Numbered from the stretch's first letter, positions 9,901-18,668 are shown. The stretch: DNA of 64,000 nt from Streptomyces aureocirculatus (GCF_000720475.1 NZ_JOAP01000044.1:6919-70918), one strand, 5' to 3'. Numbers and translations: made by a program. Notes: generated by a model from the letters alone, not told the origin.

Positions 9901-11507
9901 GCACGATCACCGACAACGACGGAGTCGACGTTGTCCTCAACTCACTGTCCGGAGAAGCCATCCCGCGCAGCCTCGAACTGCTGCGGGCTGGCGGCCGCTT
10001 CCTCGAACTCGGCAAACGCGACTTCTACGAGAACCGGCAACTTCTGCTGCGGCCGTTCACCGACAACCTCGCCTTCTTCGGCGTCGACCTCAACAAAGTC
10101 ATCTCCAACCCGCGTCTGCTGGCCGACCTCCAGGCACAATTCGAAGATCCTGCATTGGACGAGGTATGCCGTCCGCTGCCGCACACCGCCTTTCCCGCTG
10201 CACGCGTCCAGGAAGCCTTCACCTTCCTGCAGCACTCCCGCCACATCGGCAAAGTCCTCGTCACCTTCGACCCCCTCGACGAGCCCCCGCACGTCCGGCC
10301 CCTCCCTCGATCCCCCCGGCTCGACCCCCGCGGCACCTACCTCATCACCGGCGGCACCAGCGGATTCGGCGCGGCGACCGCACAGTGGCTCGCCGCGCTC
10401 GGAGCCCGGCACATCGCCCTGACCAGCCGACGCGGCCCTGCTGCACCGGAGGCCGCGGCCACTCTCAGCGCACTGCACGAGCAGGGTGTAGAGGCCACCG
10501 CGTACGCGGCCGACGCCGCCGACCTGGCCGCCATGACCCGGGTCGTCACACAACTGGATGCCGGCGGGCATCCGCTCCGCGGTGTCGTCCATGCCGCCAT
10601 GCACCTCGATGACGAACTGCTTTCGAACCTGGATGACGAACGCCTGGCCGCCGTAATGCGCCCCAAGATCGGCGGGGCACTCGTCCTGGACCGGCTCACC
10701 CGCAACCGGGACTGCGACCTCTTCCTGATGTACTCCTCGGGCACCGCGAGCGTCGGCAATCTGCGCCAGGCCCCCTACGCGGCCGGAAACCTCTACCTGG
10801 AGGCGCTGGTTCGCAACCGCCGCCGGCGAGGCCAGGCCGGGCTCGCCATCGCTTGGGGCATGCTGGGAGAGACCGGTTACGCGGCCCGCAACGAACTGAC
10901 CGCATCCATGGCCAGTCTCGGCATCGAGCCGATCAGCACGACGGAAGCGTTCACCGCCGCCCGGGTACTCCTGCAGCAGGATGCCGATGTCGCCGGTGTC
11001 GTGCGCTACGACGCCGCCCGGGTGCGTCATCTGCTGCCGCTCGCAGGAAGCCCCCGCTTGGCCGGTCTGTTCCCCGCCGTCAGCGGGACCCAGACCGACG
11101 GTGCACAGCTACGCGAGCTCGGACAACTGTCGGCGGACGAGGCACTGCTGCGCCTCGCCGATCTCATCGCCGCACAGATCGCCGACGTACTGCACATGGA
11201 CAAAGCACTGCTCGACGTCCACCGTCCCCTCGACGAGTACGGCCTGGACTCCCTCATGACAGCCGAACTGCTCGTCAAACTCCAGCAGGAATTCAACCTC
11301 GAGATCCCGCCCATGGAACTAATGCGCTACATCAAGGGCAACATCACTGATCTGGCGCAAGTCATCCAGCTACGCCTGGGCCTGGGGCACAGCACTCAAT
11401 CCGCCCAGACAGTCTCGATCTCGACGGACACCCGACCCCAACAGGCGGCAACCCTGCCGCGCCAACCAGAAGCAACTGCCGAAGGCATGGCCCGGAATCC
11501 TTCCTGA
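3969..11507 (+). CDS. Single-module highly reducing type I PKS (KS-AT-DH-cMT-ER-KR-ACP), copy 1
   Basis: A 2512-residue polyketide synthase. KS: Cys182 in DTACSSSL, His317 in EAHGTGT, His356 in NTGHLEP. AT: Ser625 in GHSVGE, substrate motif YAFH at 725-728 (the His favours malonyl-CoA). DH: His923 in DHRVAGSVLMP and Asp1084. C-methyltransferase: SAM motif EVGAGTGG at 1385. ER: HGAAGGVG at about 1923. KR: TGGTSGFG at about 2127, Tyr2270. ACP: Ser2428 in GLDSL. All catalytic residues are present, so one module could fully reduce and alpha-methylate. There is no loading module, docking helix or thioesterase, pointing to iterative use as in fungal highly reducing PKS. The ATG at 3969 follows a GAAGGG ribosome site and starts just before the KS; a GTG at 3909 is the alternative. 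A second, similar PKS lies 7 kb downstream. Confidence 0.93.
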   Translation: MHREPSALDERAIAVVGASCRLPGGITGLEQMWDALRDQRDLITEMPADRFDTSRFVDTQMPRPGKSYTAAGGFLDDVAGFDSAYFGIPPKEAAQMDPHHRLLLELATEALDDAAIDPEMLAGTDTAVYVGISDTSYASSHIYDPRGMNPYTMSGGALSIAANRLSHTFDLRGPSMVVDTACSSSLVALDRGCRTLWEGTSRTVLCGGANVLLSPYHYVGFSQAAMLSRRGRCAAFDADADGFVRAEGGGLVVLKRLPDAVADGDRVLGLILGTGSNCDGRTMGLALPSAEAQEALLRSTYARAGVHPNELVYFEAHGTGTAVGDPLEARAIGQALGMRRIAGPLPIGSVKTNTGHLEPASGMAGLCKALLVLRHRLIPASLHAAQPSPDIDFTGLGIDLVAENRPLADTPRPVVGVNSFGFGGANAHAIVAAAPPPTAPAPCTPPPEGLPVLVSARTEPALAEAASRMARRLTDADPHEFYDIAYTSCRRRAKHEHRAAVLAATAEDAAERLTLLTSTGKSSLVKAVRAGRVAFVYAGNGTQWAGMGADLMAHDAVFQEAVKEVDGHLAPLLGWSITDYLAKPAQQWQLAPTEVTQPLLFAVQAGLTRMLRAWGVDPAVAFGHSVGEVAAAYAAGALTLAQACQVIAVRSQAQAETAGSGRMAAAGLPREQAVQKVEESAGQLEIAGINSDQDVTFAGSAEALAVLGEHLTAQGVFFRDLDMDYAFHSSAMDPQHEPVRAALTTLTPQPARVPFISTVTGSWHNGAELDATYWWRNLREPVAFAAAVKEALDDGVDIFLEISPHPALRTYLRRLTAARPQTTTAVLPTLRRGADGPLAMAGTRAALLAAGARTDWTRYFPRPGQVTGLFPYPWQRARHWNVPADRTYRRPAEHPLLGSRIPAPSPLWSGPVEPVRIPWLADHRVAGSVLMPATGYVEMAQAAARAVLDAPVEVEHLDISSALVVPWADASAVHLQVALNPDDGVLMVSSTDDHSREPRLHARARVRALIASRPAPLELDALAARCTQQITAEEHYTACARAGLDYGPSFRVLSELHTDGTHVLARYAHQSPGAPYAAHPALLDAALQAGFPLLADLVAQGQAYLPASIGAVRVWATPSAAGCITVRERSRTENEVCWDVTIADPDGTVTARLEGCRLRRFSGSARTSVAVHHTVLRVARHENESGPAHSPVPLPAQVTDVCAPRIAEACKQFRELRFAEFTADGSAMWVRELAAAVASLLPDPLASFTWDELVGHGMQERHLRLTRLMQPAMERHGVLHRKANGRLCLSDDPAGTDATHAAWVRKYPQFLATQALFAQHSAHLADILRGVRDPMELLADETSAKMLEQFYDTAPFCRLANRLAQTMLQEIVRNWPAGRPLRILEVGAGTGGLTAALLPLLPADLTRYCFTDASPFFFSRARKRFAAYDFLDYRTLDLDVPPSEQGFTPYSFDLVVAGNALHTANDLARAVRHVAGLLAPGGGLLATEVHDPEVLAPIFGTLDSFYSNTDTALRPRSILLPRAQWPGLLKEAGFQHVVNGTDNSHHDGSVLLATLPVTPSHDALAQPGLAAQTSFLVTAETPDELPFAQTLAETLPPHNGRAAVAALAPETCEQWQDLLSLAAAGEEAGTPGVLLVLGRATEDDPDAAISRTARRAGVLRAGLAACASGLADHNRADVWVVTRPSGAVESGMEAEQPADAAIWGMTRCLSNELPQVCLRRVSLHRTADLQHDARRIARELSAPGDEDEIILAEHGRFVPREQHRPTTRAAAKGLSYTLKTHNPGLSYTLAWHETVRPTPGPGEVLLEVKAAALNYRDLMQSTGLLPAEAVEGTLSEIGMGLECAGIVAACGEGVTHVQPGDRVAGMAAASLSSYTLSRAEGLLPLPADMTFAQAATRPVAYATVLYSLRTLARLQPGETVLVHGAAGGVGLAALNYAAHCGAHVIATAGSDLKRNCLRAVGIKHVLDSRSLDFADQVRTITDNDGVDVVLNSLSGEAIPRSLELLRAGGRFLELGKRDFYENRQLLLRPFTDNLAFFGVDLNKVISNPRLLADLQAQFEDPALDEVCRPLPHTAFPAARVQEAFTFLQHSRHIGKVLVTFDPLDEPPHVRPLPRSPRLDPRGTYLITGGTSGFGAATAQWLAALGARHIALTSRRGPAAPEAAATLSALHEQGVEATAYAADAADLAAMTRVVTQLDAGGHPLRGVVHAAMHLDDELLSNLDDERLAAVMRPKIGGALVLDRLTRNRDCDLFLMYSSGTASVGNLRQAPYAAGNLYLEALVRNRRRRGQAGLAIAWGMLGETGYAARNELTASMASLGIEPISTTEAFTAARVLLQQDADVAGVVRYDAARVRHLLPLAGSPRLAGLFPAVSGTQTDGAQLRELGQLSADEALLRLADLIAAQIADVLHMDKALLDVHRPLDEYGLDSLMTAELLVKLQQEFNLEIPPMELMRYIKGNITDLAQVIQLRLGLGHSTQSAQTVSISTDTRPQQAATLPRQPEATAEGMARNPS

Positions 11508-11516
11508 CTCCCTGTT

Positions 11517-11539
11517 CGCCGCCGCCCCGCGCGGCGGCG
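11517..11539 (+). terminator. Possible hairpin after the first PKS gene
   Basis: A CGCCGCC / GGCGGCG inverted repeat with a short GC loop begins 10 bases after the PKS stop codon. No T-tract follows. It could act as an actinomycete-type terminator, but GC-rich chance hairpins are common. Confidence 0.35.
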
Positions 11540-11946
11540 AGCGCCACAACACCCCGTGCAGGACGTCGACGATATCAACTCCTCGGACAACCGCAGCATC
11601 TGGCGTCGGCTTGCCCGTCTTGCACGCCTCCCGACCGGCCGGGGATGGCAGGGCAGCTACTGCACCGCGTTTTTGTAAGGGAGCGTCAGTGACAGGAGAT
11701 CTCGCATGAGGTCAGGAGAGCAAGCAGACGAGGTAATTCGCAAGGGCGCCAGAACTTGCCGGGCCGACTCCCCGCTCACCCGACGACAGGCGCGGTCGAC
11801 GGGCGAGCGTCACTACGGCCGGCCCACGACGACTGCAGCATTGTGGCCACCGAAACCGAACGACTCACTGACCGCTACTGTCACCGGCGTGCTCTGGGGG
11901 GTGCGGGTGACGTTGATGCGTACGCCTTCGTCGACTCTTCGCAGAT
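11540..11946. other. Gene-poor stretch
   Basis: About 400 bases between the PKS hairpin and the left end of the IS701 element. There is a short frame after a GGAG-like site (11706) but its translation is not protein-like. I see no gene. Confidence 0.5.
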
Positions 11947-11969
11947 TACCGGTAGTTCGTTAAATCCGG
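11947..11969 (+). repeat. Left inverted repeat of the IS701 element
   Basis: TACCGGTAGTTCGTTAAATC followed by CGG. It matches the reverse complement of the right end over 23 bases, and the match continues imperfectly for about six more (C/T and G/A differences). Confidence 0.8.
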
Positions 11970-12046
11970 CGGTGGTGGGGATTGACGACGGGTCGGTCTG
12001 GTCGTAGGCCGGTAGCAGGAGCCAACTTCCTTGCCGGGGGCTGAAG

Positions 12047-13476
12047 ATGACTGCTCGCCGTCCGTGTCCGCCCGCTCCGGGACCGTTGGAGGACTACGCG
12101 GCCCGGTTCGACGACCTCTTCTTCAGCCTGGCACAGCGGCGAGGGTTTCGTGAGTATCTGACCGGGCTGCTGGCGCCGCGGGAGCGGAACAAGACGATCA
12201 CCTGCCTGGCAGGGGCGGAGCCGGTGGCCGGTGCGGGGAAGCCGGGGGTGTAGCGGCTGCAGTTCTTCCTGTCCGAGTCGCCCTGGGAGGCCGAGCAGGT
12301 CAACGACCGGCGGCTTGAGCTGCTGCGCGAGGAGCCGGCGACCGCTCCGCACGACGGTGGAGTCATCGTGATCGACGACTCCGGGGACCGCAAGGACGGC
12401 CGGGCCACCGCCAACGTGGGCCGGCAGTGGCTGGGGCGGCTGGGCAAAACGGACAACGGCATTGTCACGGTGACTACGGTGTGGACTAACGGCCGTGTGT
12501 ACTACCCGCTGCACGCGACTCCCTACACCCCTGCTCATCACTTCGCCCGCGGCCGGTCCGACCCGGCCTTCCGCACGAAACCGCAGCTGGCCGCTGCCCT
12601 CGCGGCCCGCGGGAAGGCAGCGGGCTTCGGCTGCCGGGCGAATGGTCGCCGACTGCGCCTACTCCGTCAGCGACGACTGGTACCTCGCGCTGCGCGCGGC
12701 CGGCCTGGCCTACGTGGTCGCGCTCAGGCCGCACCGCGGCACCTGGGCCCGGGCCGACCAGCCGCACACTCCCATTGCGGCCGCCCGCGCCCTGACCTGG
12801 CGCGATGCCAAGCGTCCCGGCGACTGGACGCCCGTGGAGCGTCACTTCCGCGACGGGCACACCGAGAACTGGTGGGCCGCCGACGCCCGCCTGGGCGGCT
12901 ACGGCCCCGACTCACCCTGCCGACTGGTCGTGGCCACCACCGACCCAGCCCGGCTGCCGGAGAAGGCCACCTGGTACCTGGCCACCAACCTGCCCCACCC
13001 TGATGCACCCCACGCCGCCACCGGCCTGCACCCGCCGGCCGGCCTCGCCGAGATCGTGCGCCTCTACGGACTGCGGCCGTGGATCGAGCAGAGCTACAAG
13101 CAGATCAAGGACGAACTCGGCTGGGCCGACTTCCAAGTCCGCTCCGACCGCGCCATCCGCCGCCATCAGACCCTGGTCAACTGCGCTTTCTCCTTCTGCT
13201 GGGACCAGTGGTTCACCCCACCCGGACCCCTGGATGCCTCCGCGCCGGACCCCTGCCCCGACGAGGGGCCGCAGAGGGGGGCCAACCAGACCCCACCAGC
13301 ACCAACAGCCCTGCTGGCCAAGGGCCTTACGGGCCATCCGTTCCTGGCTCACCCCCGCCGTCACCCTCAACCGGTGGTGGCAAGCCTGGACGGACAAGGA
13401 CCCACCCTCCGAGCTCCAGGCCCTGATCGACGCGGTCACCACCGGACATGGCATTGACCTCTACCACCGGATTTAA
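12047..13476 (+). pseudogene. IS701-family transposase, broken by a nonsense codon and two frameshifts
   Basis: The reading begins at an ATG (12047) with YAARFDDLFFSLAQRRGFRE and continues through the IS701/DDE_5 landmarks: VIVIDDSGDRKDG (first Asp), MVADCAYSVSDDWYLALR (second Asp) and WIEQSYKQIKDELGW (Glu). It is interrupted by a TAG at 12251-12253 where the sense codon was probably CAG, then by a +1 shift near 12641 (an extra A before ATGGTCGCC), then by another shift between about 13200 and 13330. The C-terminus, ending AVTTGHGIDLYHRI, is intact. The pieces together approximate a normal IS701 transposase of 400-plus residues, so it is recently inactivated rather than ancient. Confidence 0.85.
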
Positions 13477-13489
13477 CGAACTACCGGTA
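13467..13489 (-). repeat. Right inverted repeat of the IS701 element
   Basis: CCGGATTTAACGAACTACCG followed by GTA, the inverted copy of the left end. The transposase stop codon (TAA, 13474-13476) lies inside this repeat. Confidence 0.8.
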
Positions 13490-13570
13490 GAAGGCTCATG
13501 AAGATCTTGGTGAGGGCCTTCTGGGTTCGGAGCGGATTGCGAGATCTCCACCAGTACTCAGGAGTTTCTC

Positions 13571-13720
13571 GTGTCCCACCGTGATGCCCGGCTGGCTCCA
13601 ACCCGCAGGCTGTGTCTGGCCAGGTGTGTCGTGGACGGCGGCTGGCCGTTGCGGCGGGCCGCGGAACGCTTCCAGCTCAGTCACACCACCGTCGTCCGCT
13701 GGACGAGCCGCTCGGGCCTG
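13571..13720 (+). pseudogene. N-terminal fragment resembling an IS481-type transposase
   Basis: A GTG start after AGGAG gives MSHRDARLAPTRRLCLARCV, then GWPLRRAAERFQLSHTTVVR W. This is the helix-turn-helix N-terminus typical of IS481-type transposases ('MSHRNARLT...GR...AAAE..IS..T..KW'). After about 50 residues the frame turns into non-protein sequence. The integrase core is absent, so this is a truncated remnant. Confidence 0.5.
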
Positions 13721-14240
13721 TCGCATACCGTGGCCGTGCTCTCGAGGCGGCACACATCGTCAATTTCGCCTTCCCCACGCTGGACCGTTGCGCAGCCCGG
13801 GCGGCAGCCCGGTGGGGTTGCCACAGTAGGGTGACCGGCGTTTGCCAGTTGCTGTGTGTGCAGGTGGACTTGACAGGCGCGGCCGCAGCCCTCCTTGCAG
13901 AACCTGACTTGTGATCGGGGGGGGGATCGCCGGTATCGCCTACTGCTGGCTTAACTTGCCCTGGGGACGTACGAAGTGCTGCCGCTCTCAGCCGATGGTG
14001 AAGGCGTCGCGGCCAAAGACGCTGCCCTTGCGTGGTGGTGAGTGCGTTTTCGTCGAACCAGTTCCTCCAGAGCGGTCCCGTGCTTGTAGTCGAGCTGGTT
14101 CTGCTCCACGACCGATGTGGAGCCGCCGTCGACGGCGTGCTCGTCGGCAGCAGGTTTCGCTCGGCCAGCCGGTGGGTGGCGGGGCAGGGACTTGCTGTCG
14201 TAGAGCACGGCCGAGGTGATGGTCACGTCCGTGATGATGA
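13721..14240. other. Gene-poor stretch
   Basis: Between the IS481-like fragment and the MMPL stop codon I find no convincing gene on either strand. Short frames are Arg/Ser/His-rich. A run of nine Gs lies near 13918. Confidence 0.45.
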
Positions 14241-16559
14241 TCACCGCGCCGTCGTGGAGTTGGGCTCGGGAGCGGGTGCGCTGTCGCGCGCAGCGGGGAG
14301 CCCGGTGCGGGTGCTGGGGCCGATGTGTCGGTGCCATCGGTCTGCGCCGATACGTCGGTGGAGAGCGGCGAGGGGGCGTGGCGCCCACCAGTTGGCGCGC
14401 CCGGTCAATTGCATGAACGCCGGCACCAGCACGCCACGTACGACGGTGGCGTCGACCAGGACCGCGAGCGCGAGCCCCAGGCCGACCAGTTTGAGGAGGG
14501 TGATGGCCGAGGAGACCAGGGGCAGCAGGGCGACCGCGAAGATCACTGCCGCCACGGTGATCATTCTTCCCGTACGGGCGAGGCCGGTGATGACCGCGTT
14601 CCGGTGATGGCCGGTGCGCCGGTACTCCTCTTGGATACGGGAGATGAGGAACAGCTCGTAGTCGACGGAGAGGGCGAAGGCCGCACCGAAGATCAGCACT
14701 GGCATGGAGGTCTCCAGCTCGCCGGTGACTGTGAAGTCTCCGAGGACGCTGCGCAGATGTCCGTCCTGGAACACGTACACCATCGCTCCGAAACTGGCGC
14801 TCAGGCTCAACGCGCCCATGCTCACCGCTTTCACGGGGATGAGGATGGAGCCAGTGAAAAGGAACAGGAGCAAAAGCACCGCCCCCACAACGATCGCCGC
14901 GGCTGTCGGCAGTACCCCCAGGACAGCGTTCTTGGTGTCGAGCACACGGGCCGGGCGCCCCGAGACGAGGTGACGCCCGGGGGAGGACAGCGCGCGCAGC
15001 TCCCGCACCAGGGGTTCATCGGCCGAGGGCGGCCCCTCAGCGATCACCGAGAGCCAGGTGGAACCGGTGCTGACGTACAGCAGCGAGTCCACCGACGGTC
15101 CAGAGGTACGACGTCCTTCACGGTAGGTGCCCAGGGCAGTCCCCACTTCCCCTGTCGTGGGCAGCGCGGAGACTCTGCGGGCGTAGGCGTCGAGCTCCTC
15201 CCGCTGGTCGACGGCGTCGGTGTCGGGCAAGAGGATGGCCAGCGTCCGGGTCCACGGCAGAGGGAACTCCCTCCCGATGCGCGTCGCTGTGGCGTGGGAT
15301 TCCGCCTTCTCGGGCAGGACCCTCTCGTCGGTGACCCCGAAGCGGGCGTGGGTGAACGGCATAGCCAGGGCCAGCAGGAACAAAATCGCGCATCCACCTG
15401 CCAGCACCGGCCTGCCGGTGGCAAGGCGTGCGACGCGCAGCCACAGCGGACTTCGGTCGGTACGTCCGCGGCGGCGCAGGGAGGCAAGCGGATCCAGGCG
15501 GTCGATCCGGTGGCCGATGACCAGGAGCAGGGCGGGCAGCACCAGTCGCGTGGCCGCGGCTGCCAATACGACCACACTGATGCCGGCCAGCGCCAGCGAG
15601 CGCAGAAAACTCAGCGGGAAGAGCAGGAGGGCGGCGAAGCAGATCACCATCGTGCCCGCGGAGAACAGCACGGTCCGGCCGACCGTGCGCATCGTTGTTT
15701 CGACCGCTTCGGGCGGCGCCGCGCCCGCAGCCAGCTCCTCTCGGTAGCGGCTGACGACGAACAGGCCGTAGTCGACGGCCAGTCCAAATCCGAGGGCGGT
15801 GGTGATGTTGAAGGCGAATGCTGACAACGGCATGAAGGTTGACAGCGGTTGAAGGAGGGCGAAGGTGCCGGCTACCGCCAGGGCGCCGACCGCCGCGGGC
15901 AGCAGCGCCGCCGTGAGTGATCCGAAGGCGAACAGCAGCACCAGGGCGGTCAGCGGGGCACCGACGAGTTCTGCGCGGATCAGTTCCGCATGACTCAGTT
16001 CGGTCGCCTGTGCCATCACCCAGGCCGGTCCGGTCGCCGTGACCGTGAACATGCCGCGCGCGCCGGTCAGGTGAGGCACCAATTCAGCCGCCCTGCGTGC
16101 AGCCACGTCCTCGCTCCCCTGCAGGTCCACCGTGACCAGGGCGGCCCGGCCGTCCTCACTCATCAGCCTGCGGTCTCCCACGGACCAGTAGGAGAAGACC
16201 TCCCCGCCGCCCGTGCGCTCACCCACCCGGCGGGTGAACTCGCGGCCCGCGCGCGCTACTTCTTTGGTGTCGACAGGTTGGTGCGAGCGCACGTACAACA
16301 CCAGGTCGGGGATTCCCGCAGCAAAACGCTCTTGGAGCAACGCTTCCGCGTGGGTGGCCTCGGTCCCCTCGGCGATGTACCCGCCGTTGGACAGCCGGCC
16401 CGGCGCCGCGAACGCGGTCAGGGCCAGTACGGTCCCGACGCCCGCCGTGGCGAGCAGCACCCACCACGGACGCCGCGTGCGCCGGCCAGTCTTGCCACGT
16501 CGTCCGTGAGTGGTCTTGCGCATCCGGCCCCATAGACCGCTTCCGGGAAACCGTCGCAT
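14241..16559 (-). CDS. MMPL/RND-family transporter
   Basis: This 772-residue membrane protein has the MMPL layout of two halves, each with one N-terminal helix, an extracytoplasmic loop and a bundle of helices. The first helix is in PWWVLLATAGVGTVLALTAF. The paired proton-relay motifs are GFGLAVDYGLFVVSRYREE in half one and ALSVDYELFLISRIQEEY in half two. Actinomycete MMPL proteins export lipids and polyketides (MmpL7 for PDIM; ActII-3-like proteins). Its location between two reducing PKS genes suggests export of their product, which is inference. The ATG at 16559 is preferred because AAAGGA lies six bases upstream; an ATG 14 codons earlier is less likely. The C-terminal tail is Pro/Ala/Arg-rich and cytoplasmic. 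It is divergent from the secreted protein gene, with 215 bases between the starts. Confidence 0.92.
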   Translation of the reverse strand: MRRFPGSGLWGRMRKTTHGRRGKTGRRTRRPWWVLLATAGVGTVLALTAFAAPGRLSNGGYIAEGTEATHAEALLQERFAAGIPDLVLYVRSHQPVDTKEVARAGREFTRRVGERTGGGEVFSYWSVGDRRLMSEDGRAALVTVDLQGSEDVAARRAAELVPHLTGARGMFTVTATGPAWVMAQATELSHAELIRAELVGAPLTALVLLFAFGSLTAALLPAAVGALAVAGTFALLQPLSTFMPLSAFAFNITTALGFGLAVDYGLFVVSRYREELAAGAAPPEAVETTMRTVGRTVLFSAGTMVICFAALLLFPLSFLRSLALAGISVVVLAAAATRLVLPALLLVIGHRIDRLDPLASLRRRGRTDRSPLWLRVARLATGRPVLAGGCAILFLLALAMPFTHARFGVTDERVLPEKAESHATATRIGREFPLPWTRTLAILLPDTDAVDQREELDAYARRVSALPTTGEVGTALGTYREGRRTSGPSVDSLLYVSTGSTWLSVIAEGPPSADEPLVRELRALSSPGRHLVSGRPARVLDTKNAVLGVLPTAAAIVVGAVLLLLFLFTGSILIPVKAVSMGALSLSASFGAMVYVFQDGHLRSVLGDFTVTGELETSMPVLIFGAAFALSVDYELFLISRIQEEYRRTGHHRNAVITGLARTGRMITVAAVIFAVALLPLVSSAITLLKLVGLGLALAVLVDATVVRGVLVPAFMQLTGRANWWAPRPLAALHRRIGADRWHRHIGPSTRTGLPAARDSAPAPEPNSTTAR

Positions 16560-16774
16560 GTCGGTCCTTTCCTCGACACGGCGATCTGAGCAAATCAGCA
16601 CTCAAGAGTCAAACGCCCCATTAGCTCTGGAGAGTGATAAATGGTGATGAAATGCTGCGTTCAGGCGATTCAGCCCACAACGGTCGTGAATGATGAGCGG
16701 GACACGGTGTTTGAGCCAAACCGTCTGACCTCGCCCCGCCACGGGGGTGCCGCCCCAAACTGAAGGAGAACCAC

Positions 16775-17377
16775 ATGCCTGCTGTGCACCGCCTGCGAGC
16801 TGCAGCCGTGACGGCGACCGCCATCCTGACCCTCTTCGCCACGGGAGCCACGAGCCGGGCCGAAACGCAGAGGGCCGCTCCAGCGCCGACCGCCGCAGCG
16901 GCTCACCAAGCCACTCTCAAGTGCTCCCTGCGGACCGGTCCCGGCCAGCGCATCGCTTTCTCACCCGCCGTCACCAGCACCCCCCGCAAGATCTCGGCCC
17001 GGGGCAGCGCGAATCTGGACAACTGCACTTCCCCGAACGGCCGTCAGTCCCGTATCGCTTCGGGTCGCCTCACAGTGAAGGGAACCGCGCACGCCAACTG
17101 TTCGCGTGCCAAGTCGCTCCGGGGTAAGGCCACCGTGACCTGGTACTCCGGACGCAACCGCACCGGCCGCATCGTGGGGCGCTCCGTCCTTCGCCCTGCC
17201 CCGCGCGGCACGAGCGGATACACTCCCGCCGACTCTTTCCTCAACGGAACCATCACCTCCGGCCGCATGGCCCACCGCACCTTCGCCGGAGCAGCAGTGC
17301 CCACCAACAACGTACGCATCTGCCACAGCAGTGGCGTCAGGCACATCAAGGGCCGAGGGGCGCTCAGCATCCGCTGA
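16775..17377 (+). CDS. Secreted hypothetical protein with four cysteines
   Basis: This 200-residue protein has a clear Sec signal: basic MPAVHRLR, hydrophobic AAAVTATAILTLFATG, and a likely cleavage after ATSRA near residue 29. An AAGGAG ribosome site lies 6-7 bases before the ATG. The mature part is basic, rich in Thr/Ser/Gly, and has four cysteines (TLKCSL, LDNCTS, HANCSR, RICHSS) that could form two disulfides in a small beta-rich domain. I do not recognise the family. It is divergently transcribed from the MMPL exporter gene and may share its control region; a link to export or to the envelope is only a guess. Confidence 0.8.
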   Translation: MPAVHRLRAAAVTATAILTLFATGATSRAETQRAAPAPTAAAAHQATLKCSLRTGPGQRIAFSPAVTSTPRKISARGSANLDNCTSPNGRQSRIASGRLTVKGTAHANCSRAKSLRGKATVTWYSGRNRTGRIVGRSVLRPAPRGTSGYTPADSFLNGTITSGRMAHRTFAGAAVPTNNVRICHSSGVRHIKGRGALSIR

Positions 17378-18668
17378 CCCATGCGCAACAGGTCTTCAGG
17401 AGCGACCAAGACAGGGGGCGAGTCGGTGGCCAGCCCCTTGTTAACTGTTCGACAGCTTTCCCGGCCGGGTAGGTGGTCCTGCTGGCATGTCGGGAGTCGT
17501 CGATCTCACTGCCGGTCGCCAGGAGCAGGCCCAGGCACTCAGCACGTTCAGGTGTCGCTCCTGTGGTGAGTCTGCGGTCACAGATCAGGGGTACAGGCGA
17601 TGCTGGCGGAGGTCAGTCAGTGGCCAACGTCGCGCTCATAGCGGCGGCAGCATCGCGGGCGGCCGCAAGCCAGACCATGGTGCGTTCGATAGTCCAGCGG
17701 TGTCGGCTGCCATGGTAAGGACGCGACGCCCTTGCGGGCGATGCGGGGCTGGATATCGTACCGGGACAGTCATTGCCGCAGGAGTGGTGGTTGTAGTCCT
17801 TGTCAGCGTGGATCTTGCCGGGCTTGCGCCGAAGGGGGCCTTGTCGGGACCGGATCGGCCGCGGAGTCCAGTTCGTCGAGGACCAGGTGGAACAGCTCCA
17901 CACCTCCTCTGGCACCCGCGCTCAGCGCTCCTCACCACGGCCGAAGCATGCCCAGCCATGGACGATGACTTCTTCGTCGCCTCATCCAAGACCACTCTGC
18001 GCAGCGAGCCCATCAGACGCCGGCAGAGATGCGGTCACCCTGCCCTGCGTCGGCTGGTGTAAATCGCAGCTATGCGAAAGCGAGCGTGGAGATGCAGGCG
18101 GGGCCAGGCATCCACATTCGGCAACGCAATGCGTCGGAGCCTTACTGGGTGAAACGGCGTCAACTGCCGGTCCGCGCTGTACTGCTCGCCCAAGACCCGA
18201 GTCGCAACGGCCGAACCCGACCTCGCTCAGCATCCGGACAGAGGGAGACACGGCTAAGCGTCTTTCTCTGCGGTGCGGGCAACCACCTCGGTTACCGACC
18301 ACGCTGCCTGTGTTTGAGCCAGCCTTATGGCTTCATCTCCTGGGGTCAGACTGCTGGACGCCAAGGCTGGAAGCCAGGTTCCCAGAGCCTTCATGACGAC
18401 GACGTAGCCCTCCGCGTGGCACCGCCGACGCTTGCCCCATCCCTCGTGCGCCTTACTGCACCGCAGGTGTCACCCGTATGCCCTAACGCCCACTTGCAGG
18501 CTCTGGTGGAGTGCCAGTAAACATCGCCTGGAAGCTGTTGCGAATCCTTGTACGTCCGGTTCATCGGCGCGTGCGAGCTGTCCTGTCATCCTTGCAAGCC
18601 CTTTCGTGTGCTTGCGTTTTCCTCATTATGCGGCGGCTACAAGTAGGCGCCATTCGAGTGGAGTCGTT
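17378..18668. other. IS-scarred region before the second PKS gene
   Basis: About 1.3 kb without an intact gene. It contains the IS5-type remnant listed separately (about 17640-17830); elsewhere the frames are short and not protein-like. The promoter of the second PKS gene presumably lies in the last few hundred bases, where GC drops (around 18540-18660). Confidence 0.5.
17640..17830 (-). pseudogene. IS5-family transposase C-terminal remnant
   Basis: The - strand reads KPGKIHADKDYNHH, then after degenerate sequence RHRWTIERTMVWLAA. These correspond to the conserved DDE-domain segments of Streptomyces IS5-type transposases ('KPGKLHADKGYDY' and 'RHRWTIERTMAWL', the latter holding the catalytic Glu). 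The intervening and flanking sequence is frameshifted, so it is a dead fragment. Confidence 0.7.

Larger units (their letters stand above)
11947..13489 (+). mobile_element. Degenerate IS701-family insertion sequence
   Basis: An element of about 1.54 kb bounded by near-perfect inverted repeats and filled by one broken IS701-type transposase gene. Both outer ends carry ACCGGT, itself a palindrome, so it may belong to the repeat or contain a CCGG target duplication; the exact border is ambiguous by a few bases. It sits between the first PKS and the MMPL exporter gene. The transposase is disabled, but the ends are almost intact, so it could still be moved by a related enzyme. Confidence 0.8.

Noticed and set aside
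18432..18668. Longer start for the second PKS
   Set aside because: The 79 extra residues are not protein-like, and a GTG with a GGAG site lies directly before the KS domain.
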